A DNA stretch of 51,506 nucleotides from Pseudomonadota bacterium. GTDB lineage: Bacteria > Pseudomonadota > Gammaproteobacteria > Acidiferrobacterales > Acidiferrobacteraceae. Below are positions 44,193-51,506 of the stretch, in pieces. The first letter of the stretch is position 1; each line of letters opens with the position of its first letter. The position numbers and the translations under genes were made by a program. The stretch spans positions 1 through 51,506 of the forward strand of contig JAJYHM010000039.1 in assembly GCA_021784755.1 (NCBI GenBank). The letters run 5' to 3'. The notes beneath the pieces were generated by a model. The model ran no database searches, was not told where the DNA came from, and was given only the letters and a program-made list of their open reading frames with translations.

Positions 44193-45641
44193 CTAACCGA
44201 GGACTGGTTTCTCGGGGGTCTTGCGCCCGCGCGGGGGCGCCGGGGGTGCCGGGCGGGGTGATGCCGCCGGTTTCGCGGGAGGCGGCGAGGCCGGGGCCTC
44301 ATGCGTGGTGCGGGCCGCCTCATGGGGCCGCCCGGAGGGGCTCCTCTGGGCGTTATGACCTTGGCCATGATGACCTTGGGCGCGAGGACGTGACGTCCCA
44401 TCGCGCGCCCCCGGGCGCGGGCGGCGCGCAACGCGCTCAGGGGGCGCCCCGCGCACCGGGCGATTCAAGGGGATTACGAGATCATCCGTGACCTGCATGA
44501 CCGGGATCTTGTGGCCGATATAGGCCTCGATCTCGAGCAGCGAGAAGGCGTACTCGTCACAGGCGAGGCTCACGGCTTCGCCCGCGGCCCCGGCGCGGGC
44601 CGTCCGGCCTATCCGGTGCACATAATCTTCCGCGTCCTGCGGGAGGTCGTAGTTGAAGACATGGCTCACGTCGGGAATATGCAGCCCGCGCGCCGCCACA
44701 TCAGTGGCCACAAGCACCGGGAAGCGCCCCTCCTGAAAATCTGCCAACAGGCTTTGGCGTTTTTGCTGCGGGACATCCCCGGACAGCACCGCCGCCCCGA
44801 AATCGTTGGCGGCAAGCCAGCCTTGGACCCTCTCGGCGACGTGCTTGGTGTTCGTGAACACAAGGGCCCGCGCCACTTGTTCGCGGCGCAGAAGCGACAC
44901 CAGCACGGGCAGCTTCTCATCCTGGCCCAGATGATAGAGACGCTCGCGCACCCGCTCGGCCGTCATCTTCTCGGCCTCGATGCGCACGAGCTCGGGGTTG
45001 TTCATGTGCTCATAGGCAAGCTCCATGACCCGATAGGAGAGCGTGGCCGAGAACAAGAGATTCAGGCGCTCGGTGACAGGTGGCATGCGGTGCAGCAGAT
45101 AGCGGATATCCTTGATGAAGCCGAGATCGAACATGCGATCCGCCTCGTCCAAGACCATCACCTGCAAGGCCTGCAGATCGAACACATGCTGCTTGAAATA
45201 ATCGATGAGGCGCCCGGGTGTCCCCATGAGAACATCGACGCCCTCTTCGATGTCTTTGCGCTGGCTGTCGTAACCGGTCCCCCCGTAGGCCAGCTTGAAG
45301 CTGAGCCCGCACTCCTGCCCCAGCAAGACCGCGTCCTTGTGGATCTGGATCGCAAGCTCGCGCGTCGGTGCCAGGATCAAGGCGCGCGGCTGATTGGGCC
45401 GCCGCCCGGGTCGCGGCTCCTGAGTGAGAAGGCGATTGAACACCGCAAGCAGAAAGGCCGCGGTCTTGCCGGTCCCGGTCTGCGCTTGGCCCGCCACGTC
45501 GTGGCCCGCGAGCGCCTTGGGCAGGGTTGCGGCCTGAATGGGCGTACAATGGGTGAATCCGGCCTTGAGAACGCCGGCTAGGACCACTTCTGGCAACCCG
45601 AGGTCGGAAAACGCCTGCTGAGTAAGGTGGGTATCTTTCAT
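44193..45641 (-). CDS. rhlB: DEAD-box ATP-dependent RNA helicase RhlB
   Basis: A 482-residue RNA helicase. The N-terminus [16 protein letters not shown] resembles E. coli RhlB, and all motifs are present: Q motif, [10 protein letters not shown] (I), APTRELA (Ia), [17 protein letters not shown] (II), FSATLS (III), [10 protein letters not shown] and [10 protein letters not shown] (VI). The last about 85 residues are Pro/Arg-rich and disordered, a possible RNA-binding or degradosome tail. The ATG at 45641 fits the family; no clear ribosome site lies before it. A longer TTG start at 45698 is less likely. Divergent from trxA, as in many gammaproteobacteria. Confidence 0.97.
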   Translation of the reverse strand: MKDTHLTQQAFSDLGLPEVVLAGVLKAGFTHCTPIQAATLPKALAGHDVAGQAQTGTGKTAAFLLAVFNRLLTQEPRPGRRPNQPRALILAPTRELAIQIHKDAVLLGQECGLSFKLAYGGTGYDSQRKDIEEGVDVLMGTPGRLIDYFKQHVFDLQALQVMVLDEADRMFDLGFIKDIRYLLHRMPPVTERLNLLFSATLSYRVMELAYEHMNNPELVRIEAEKMTAERVRERLYHLGQDEKLPVLVSLLRREQVARALVFTNTKHVAERVQGWLAANDFGAAVLSGDVPQQKRQSLLADFQEGRFPVLVATDVAARGLHIPDVSHVFNYDLPQDAEDYVHRIGRTARAGAAGEAVSLACDEYAFSLLEIEAYIGHKIPVMQVTDDLVIPLNRPVRGAPPERVARRPRPGARDGTSRPRAQGHHGQGHNAQRSPSGRPHEAARTTHEAPASPPPAKPAASPRPAPPAPPRGRKTPEKPVLG

Positions 45642-45788
45642 TAAGGAACTAGAATAGCAAAAGGCGGAGGCCGGGGAAACCACGGGGAGACTTGCCAACT
45701 TCTGTCCGTTCCGTCCACAATAGCCCTACTGCGACGTACTCCTCTCAACCGGCAATCCAAACATAACTGACCAACCGAGACCCCAACC

Positions 45789-46115
45789 ATGAGCCAAGGC
45801 ATCATATACGTGACCGACGACACCTTTCAGGAGGCCGTATTGAATGCGTCCGGCCCCGTGCTAGTGGATTACTGGGCCGAGTGGTGCGGGCCGTGCAAAA
45901 TGATCGCCCCGGTCCTGGAGGAGGTTGCCCGCGATTACAAGGACAAGCTCACGGTCGCCAAACTCAATATCGACGAAAACCCGGCGACGCCGCCCAAGTA
46001 CGGCATTCGCGGCATCCCAACCCTCATGCTCTTCAAGAACGGCGGTATCGAGGCGACCAAGGTGGGCGCCATGTCCAAGTCCCAGCTCTCGGCCTTTTTG
46101 GACGACAACCTGTAG
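45789..46115 (+). CDS. trxA: Thioredoxin
   Basis: A 108-residue cytosolic thioredoxin with active site [13 protein letters not shown] and cis-Pro loop [11 protein letters not shown]. It can feed electrons to DsbD, which is also in this window. A short spacer upstream separates it from rhlB. The pair trxA-rho is a conserved order. Confidence 0.98.
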   Translation: MSQGIIYVTDDTFQEAVLNASGPVLVDYWAEWCGPCKMIAPVLEEVARDYKDKLTVAKLNIDENPATPPKYGIRGIPTLMLFKNGGIEATKVGAMSKSQLSAFLDDNL

Positions 46116-46282
46116 TGTCACAGCCTCGGTCGCTCACGATACTAGACGGCGGGCGGCCGAGGTGCTAAGGTCTCGCATCAGAAAGCGCGGTTCCCCTGCT
46201 TTCGCATATCTCAACCCCTTTTCTGATCAGGTCGCGGATTCACCCGCCTTTTCATGCCTGACGGTTTCTCAAAAAGATGACA
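46116..46282 (+). other. rho leader / trxA-rho intergenic region
   Basis: About 165 nt. It contains CCTCGG...CCGAGG and TCAGAAA...TTTCTGA inverted repeats that could fold the rho leader. Many rho genes are autogenously attenuated, so a regulatory leader is plausible, but no specific element was recognised. Confidence 0.4.
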
Positions 46283-47535
<1,253 letters not shown>

Positions 47536-47539
<4 letters not shown>

Positions 47540-48186
47540 AGCGGGGCCGTCTTCTTGCGGGCGACGGTGACCCCGTCGCGCACCGTAAGGAGCACGGCGT
47601 CGACGCTGGGGTCGTTGTGGACCTTGCGGTTGAAGGCCGCGATACCGAGATCGGCGGGCGTCGTGGGCGCCAACACCCGGCCGGACCAAAGCGTGTTGTC
47701 GGCGACGAACAAGCCCCCGGGACGCAGCAAAGGAAGTGCGCGTTCGTAGTAGGCGGGGTAGTTTTCCTTGTCGGCATCCAGAAAAACCAGATCGAAGACC
47801 TCATCGCGCAAGGCCTCCAAGGTGTCGAGCGCGGGGCCGGGCCGGATGTGGATCTTGCGGCCATACGGGGTGCGATCGAAGAAGCGCTGGGCGATGGCGA
47901 TGGCCTCGGGGTCCCGTTCACAAGACAGCACCTCGCCGTCCGGGGGGAGGGCGCTTGCCATGGCCAGCGCCGAGTAGCCGGTAAAGAGGCCGATCTCCAG
48001 GACCCGCCGGGCCGGACAGAGCATGACGAGGAGCCGTAAGAGCGCCGCCTCCACGGGACCGCTCAGCATCCCTGCATCGGCGCGGTGCGCGCGGGTATAA
48101 TGCTCGATCTCCGCGAGCGCCTCCGGCAGGGCCGTGATATGGGCACGGGCGTAGTCTTCGAGCGCCTTGTCGACGAGTCTTTCCAT
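47536..48186 (-). CDS. SAM-dependent O-methyltransferase (CCoAMT-like)
   Basis: A 216-residue class I methyltransferase. [19 protein letters not shown] is the SAM loop, [13 protein letters not shown] carries the metal-binding Asp and the substrate region, and DNTLWSGRV is the family-specific post-VI segment. It resembles caffeoyl-CoA/catechol O-methyltransferases; bacterial substrates are usually unknown. Convergent with rho (4-bp overlap) and divergent from ilvE. Confidence 0.9.
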
Positions 48187-48221
48187 GGTGGGGACCAGTC
48201 TAGCGCAATGGGGTGGATAAG

Positions 48222-48263
48222 CCGAGAGGCCCCTCGGTCCCCCCGTTGCGAAGCGGGTTTTTT
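48222..48263 (+). promoter_or_regulatory. Possible attenuator hairpins in the ilvE leader
   Basis: CCGAG-N6-CTCGG (48222-48237) is followed by an intrinsic-terminator-like hairpin, CCCGTT-GCGA-AGCGGG with TTTTTT (48242-48263), 72 bp before the ilvE start. As it points the same way as ilvE and nothing upstream on that strand obviously needs it, a leader attenuator is possible. No leader peptide rich in branched-chain residues was seen, so another signal or simple 3' end of a short RNA remains open. Confidence 0.5.
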
Positions 48264-48335
48264 CGGTTCAGTATGAATCGGCTTTGGGCAACACGGCCCA
48301 AGCCATGACAGGCGACTTTGCGAGGAGGTTTTGGT

Positions 48336-49292
48336 ATGTCGATGGCGGATCGTGACGGGGTCATTTGGTACGACGGCAAGCTCGTGCCCTGGCGCGACGC
48401 GAACACCCACGTCCTCACCCACACCCTGCACTATGGGATGGGGGTCTTCGAGGGGGTGCGCGCCTACCCGACGAGCGCAGGACCCGCGGTTTTCCGGCTC
48501 GACGCCCACGTCGACCGCCTGTTTCGTTCGGCGCACATCATGGGCATGGAGATGCCCTACGACAAGGAAACGGTGCGCGAGGCAATCCTGGCCTCGGTGC
48601 GCGAAAACGGCCTCGAATCCGCCTATATCCGACCCATGGCGTTCTATGGGGCCGAGGGCATGGGCCTGCGCGCCGACAAACTCAAGGTCCACCTGATCGT
48701 CGCCGCCTGGGCGTGGGGTGCCTATCTCGGAGAAGAGGCGCTGGAGCGCGGAATACGCATCAAAACCTCGTCATTCAACCGCCATCACGTCAATGTGGCC
48801 CTCTGCAAGGCCAAGAGCAACGGCAACTACATGAACTCCATGCTGGCACTGCGCGAGGCCCAGCAATGCGGCTGCGACGAGGCCTTGCTCCTGGATACCG
48901 AAGGCTATGTGGCGGAAGGGAGCGGGGAGAACATCTTCATCGTCCGCGACGGCAAGCTGCTCACGCCGGAACTCACCGCAGCCCTCGAGGGCATTACGCG
49001 CGAGACGGTCATAGAGCTCGCAGGCGAGATCGGCGTGCCGGTGCGCGAGAAACGCATCACGCGCGACGAGGTCTACATCGCCGACGAGGCCTTCTTCTCG
49101 GGGACCGCGGCCGAGATCACGCCCATTCGCGAGCTCGATTTCCGGGCCATAGGCCGGGGACGGCGCGGACCGATCACCGAGAAGCTTCAGGCTTTGTATT
49201 TCGAGCAGGTGCACGGGCGCCGCAAGACCCACCCCGAGTGGGTGACCCCGGCGAGCAAGCCGGAAGCCACGCGTCTCTCACGGAAGGGCTGA
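48336..49292 (+). CDS. ilvE: Branched-chain amino acid aminotransferase
   Basis: A 318-residue fold-type IV PLP enzyme making Leu, Ile and Val from their keto acids. The N terminus IWYDGKLVPWRDANTHVLTHTLHYG and VALCKAKSNGNYMNSMLA (PLP lysine) and EGSGENIF are characteristic. An AGGAGG ribosome site lies seven bases before ATG 48336. It precedes the zinc-finger protein and waaF. Confidence 0.97.
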   Translation: MSMADRDGVIWYDGKLVPWRDANTHVLTHTLHYGMGVFEGVRAYPTSAGPAVFRLDAHVDRLFRSAHIMGMEMPYDKETVREAILASVRENGLESAYIRPMAFYGAEGMGLRADKLKVHLIVAAWAWGAYLGEEALERGIRIKTSSFNRHHVNVALCKAKSNGNYMNSMLALREAQQCGCDEALLLDTEGYVAEGSGENIFIVRDGKLLTPELTAALEGITRETVIELAGEIGVPVREKRITRDEVYIADEAFFSGTAAEITPIRELDFRAIGRGRRGPITEKLQALYFEQVHGRRKTHPEWVTPASKPEATRLSRKG

Positions 49293-49293
49293 C

Positions 49294-49494
49294 ATGGACC
49301 GGGAACGGGTAGCGGCGGCGCCGACCGCCCGCGCCATGCGCGTCGAGATCGCACGCAAGGACCTCCCTCTGCATTGCCCGATGCCGGGCATGAGCCTCTG
49401 GAACTCGCATCCCCGCGTGTTCCTGCCGATCGAGGTAAGCGGCGAGGAGCGCTGTCCCTACTGCGGGACCGTCTACGTCCTCCAAGACCGTTAG
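49294..49494 (+). CDS. Zinc-finger domain small protein
   Basis: A 66-residue protein of the CHCC/NDUFS6-like type. A CP-x-P motif (LHCPMPGMSLWNSHPRVFL) and a C-terminal RCPYCGTVYVL pair give the Cys3His zinc site. Small proteins of this kind commonly lie between ilvE and waaF in beta- and gammaproteobacteria. Function unknown. Confidence 0.88.
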   Translation: MDRERVAAAPTARAMRVEIARKDLPLHCPMPGMSLWNSHPRVFLPIEVSGEERCPYCGTVYVLQDR

Positions 49495-49503
49495 GGGCGA
49501 CGC

Positions 49504-50547
49504 GTGGGTGCATCGCGGGCGCTGATCGTGGGCCCGGCCTGGGTCGGCGATATGGTCATGGCGCAGAGCCTCTTCCAGATCTTGAAGGCGCGCGACCCGC
49601 AGCGTGCCCTGGACCTCATCGCTCCACCTGCAACCCTGCCGCTCGCTACCCGCATGCCGGAGATCGCCGAGGCCATGGCGCTCGCCATCCCGCACGGCCG
49701 GCTTGCCCTGCGCGAACGCCTGCGGCTCGGACGCCAACTGCGGGAACGGCACTACACACAAGCCTATGTCCTACCGCGCTCCTATAAGTCGGCGCTCCCC
49801 GCCTGGGCGAGCGGGGCGCAGCGGCGCACGGCTTATCTCGGCGAGGCCCGCTTCGGGCTCATCAACGATATCCGTCACGAGCCTGCCGGCGCCAAACTAA
49901 AGACCGTCGAGCGCTTTTTGCTCCTGGGGCTCGAGCCCGGCGAGCCCTTGCCGGAGGTCCCGGCCCCGCGCCTTCGCGCCGACCCGGAAGCGGGAAGGCG
50001 GTGCGCCGAACGCTTCGGGATCGATCTTGCGGCGCCGCTCCTCGCGCTCTGCCCCGGGGCCGAATACGGTCCCGCGAAACGCTGGCCCGCCCGCCATTTC
50101 GCAGCGCTTGCGCGGACCTACCATGATCGCGGATGGCGCGTCCTCGTGCTCGGCGGCCCGCGCGATCGGGAGATCGGCGAGGCCATAAGCGCACTCTCCC
50201 ATAGCACGTGCGTGGATCTGACCGGAAAAACGACGCTGCTCGAGGCCGTGGACCTCATGGCCCTGGCCGGCGCGGTCGTCAGCAACGACTCGGGCCTCAT
50301 GCATGTCGCGGCCAGCCTCCGTAAACCCATGGCGGCAGTCTTTGGATCCTCGGATCCCCGCCACACCCCACCCTTGGACGACCGCGCGATCACGGTCACC
50401 CTGGATCTCGAATGCAGTCCCTGCTTCGCCCGCACCTGCCCCTTGGGTCACTTGCGCTGTCTCGAGGATCTCACGCCGGAACGCGTGGGAAAGGCCCTTG
50501 AAGCGACAATAGACGCCGCGCGGGTGACCGGTCGAAGCGACTCCTAG
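49504..50547 (+). CDS. waaF: Lipopolysaccharide heptosyltransferase II
   Basis: A 347-residue GT9 enzyme adding the second heptose to the LPS inner core. GPAWVGDMVMAQSLFQILK opens the protein, LCPGAEYGPAKRWPARHFA binds donor, and SNDSGLMHVAASLRKPM with GSSDPRHTPP marks the ADP-heptose site. GTG start at 49504, nine bases after the previous stop. Indicates a standard outer membrane with heptose-containing LPS. Confidence 0.96.
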   Translation: MGASRALIVGPAWVGDMVMAQSLFQILKARDPQRALDLIAPPATLPLATRMPEIAEAMALAIPHGRLALRERLRLGRQLRERHYTQAYVLPRSYKSALPAWASGAQRRTAYLGEARFGLINDIRHEPAGAKLKTVERFLLLGLEPGEPLPEVPAPRLRADPEAGRRCAERFGIDLAAPLLALCPGAEYGPAKRWPARHFAALARTYHDRGWRVLVLGGPRDREIGEAISALSHSTCVDLTGKTTLLEAVDLMALAGAVVSNDSGLMHVAASLRKPMAAVFGSSDPRHTPPLDDRAITVTLDLECSPCFARTCPLGHLRCLEDLTPERVGKALEATIDAARVTGRSDS

Positions 50548-50590
50548 CGAAGGCCATGGTCGCCTTCGTCCGCGACGAGCAATCCCCGCG

Positions 50591-50627
50591 CACAAGAGGG
50601 CGCCCCTGGACGCCCTTGTGATATAAT
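50591..50627 (+). promoter_or_regulatory. Promoter and inverted repeat before the small ORF
   Basis: A perfect TATAAT (50622-50627) lies 6 bases before ATG 50634, so the predicted start site coincides with the A of the ATG: a possible leaderless mRNA. Just upstream, CACAAG(A)GGGCG (50591-50602) and CGCCCTTGTG (50611-50620) form an inverted repeat with one bulged base, covering the -35 region. It may be an operator for autorepression. Confidence 0.6.
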
Positions 50628-50633
50628 ATCGTT

Positions 50634-50858
50634 ATGAAAAAGGACCGACCGCACGATGAGGCCCCGGCCGGTTTGCCGGACACCGCGGCCTATCTCGATA
50701 ACCCCAGAGCCCCGTGGGATCGGCTTTTCGCGGGCTGGCGGGAGACCATGGTCGCGAAGGACGAGGCGCGGCTTCAGCGTCACATCGAACGCCTGCGCGC
50801 CGCCGTGAACCAAGGTTACGGTGAGGGCCCGTCTCCCCCTTATGAGCGAGCCGACTAA
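50634..50858 (+). CDS. Small hypothetical protein, possible antitoxin
   Basis: A 74-residue product of no recognised family. The middle (WDRLFAGWRETMVAKDEARL) and the following basic helix (HIERLRAAVNQGYGEG) look helical. It overlaps the P-loop gene by 17 bp and shares its promoter, which carries an inverted repeat. This layout fits an antitoxin or partner of the downstream zeta-like protein, but function is inference from context only. Confidence 0.65.
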   Translation: MKKDRPHDEAPAGLPDTAAYLDNPRAPWDRLFAGWRETMVAKDEARLQRHIERLRAAVNQGYGEGPSPPYERAD

Positions 50859-51506
50859 GCCCACCCTTCTCGTAATTGCCGGGCCCAACGGGTCTGGAAA
50901 GACTACCGTGACACATCGCATGGTCGATCTGTCGTGGTTTCGGGATCTGTGTCTCGTGGACCCGGATGCCATTACGGCCTCGCTTCCCGGTGGCTTTCGT
51001 GCCAGCACAAACGCGCCGCGAGCAGCCCTTGCGGCCGGCAGGCTGCGATACCGGGCGCTTGCGGCCGGTCAGGATATCGTCTGGGAAACGGTGTTCGCCG
51101 CGCACGGTGACCCCGCCCGTTTCGTGCGGGCGGCGCGCGACAAGGGCTGTCGCACCCACCTCCTCTTCGTCGCGACCCGGGATCCGGCCATCAACGCCTA
51201 TCGGGTCGCGCGGCGCTACATGGAGGGAGGCCATCCGATCCCCGTGGATACTATCGTCGATCGCTATTACCGGTCCATGACGAACCTGTCGCGATCACTT
51301 GGTGACTTCGATCTCATACACATTCTCGACAACTCGGTCGATGCGCGAGCACCCGCCCTCGAAGGCGTGGTGGATAACACCGCAAGACGTCTCTGGTTCG
51401 CGGACTCAGTGGAAGACTGGGTGCGCGTTGCGACTGCGAGCCTAACGACCGTTCGTAGACCCCAGCGCGCTGGGGCCCCGACCTTCCCGCCGTATTTCTC
51501 ACCATG
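50842..51506 (+). CDS. Zeta-toxin-like P-loop ATPase/kinase (partial)
   Basis: The ORF is open from ATG 50842 to the window end (at least 221 residues, no stop reached). Walker A GPNGSGKTT (residues 14-22) is followed by DPDAITASLPGG, VWETVFAAHGDP and HLLFVATRDP, the order of COG4185/zeta-toxin-like kinases. True zeta toxins phosphorylate UDP-N-acetylglucosamine; many relatives have other or unknown substrates. The overlap with the 74-residue gene suggests a toxin-antitoxin pair. The C terminus is cut off. Confidence 0.85.
   Translation, partial: MSEPTKPTLLVIAGPNGSGKTTVTHRMVDLSWFRDLCLVDPDAITASLPGGFRASTNAPRAALAAGRLRYRALAAGQDIVWETVFAAHGDPARFVRAARDKGCRTHLLFVATRDPAINAYRVARRYMEGGHPIPVDTIVDRYYRSMTNLSRSLGDFDLIHILDNSVDARAPALEGVVDNTARRLWFADSVEDWVRVATASLTTVRRPQRAGAPTFPPYFSP

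Noticed and set aside
44511..45581. 356-codon plus-strand open frame
   Set aside because: Antisense to rhlB.

Overview
The window (51.5 kb, GC-rich, roughly 60-65 % by eye) is a chromosomal segment of a gammaproteobacterium. The gene orders rhlB | trxA-rho, dusB-fis, accB-accC-prmA and ilvE-zinc finger-waaF are typical of that class. A RuBisCO-like protein in a methionine-salvage operon and a CIRCE element before groES fit a deep-branching, possibly chemolithotrophic lineage such as the Acidiferrobacter/Acidithiobacillus neighbourhood; that placement is inference, not proof. No rRNA, tRNA or CRISPR array was recognised.

Layout. 0.1-2.2 kb: a PAS-PAS-GGDEF diguanylate cyclase, divergent from an orphan 78-codon gene that has a near-perfect sigma-54 promoter and its own terminator. 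2.2-5.9 kb (minus): hemH-thiD-thiE-hemL, a heme/thiamine operon. 6-7.6 kb: rubredoxin, a YgjP-type metallopeptidase and a hemolysin III protein. 7.6-13.5 kb: an accessory island with a decayed SDR gene, a truncated IS200/IS605 tnpB, then an intact three-gene operon (ribbon-helix-helix regulator, PHP/SMC-like ATPase, AlbA_2/Schlafen-GHKL protein), then about 750 bp of apparently decayed DNA. The operon is the best candidate for an undescribed defence-like system. 13.5-19.3 kb: an aryl-polyene-like lipid module (halogenase-like flavoprotein, GT2, FabG, double hot-dog dehydratase, acyl-AMP ligase, COG4648 membrane protein) without ketosynthase or ACP genes. 19.4-22.8 kb (minus): groES-groEL, fxsA and an alpha/beta hydrolase.

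22.8-36.5 kb (mostly plus): a long housekeeping run of cutA, dsbD, a TlpA-like thioredoxin, aroQ, accB, accC, prmA, a DUF3426 protein, dusB, fis, purH, purD, tsaC-like, hemF and a DsbA/G-like thiol protein that may start at a non-AUG codon. 36.5-41.7 kb: a toxin-antitoxin and mobile-DNA patch with MNT/HEPN, a winged-helix regulator, an intact HigA-like antitoxin beside a frameshifted HigB/RelE toxin, a deleted group II intron, a broken VapC and an intact hipBA with candidate operators.

41.9-45.6 kb (minus): rhlB followed by mtnD, a RuBisCO-like protein and mtnB, three steps of methionine salvage in tightly overlapping genes. 45.8-50.5 kb: trxA, rho, an O-methyltransferase, ilvE with a possible leader terminator, a zinc-finger protein and waaF. 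The right edge holds a possible leaderless small gene overlapping a zeta-toxin-like P-loop ATPase cut by the window end.
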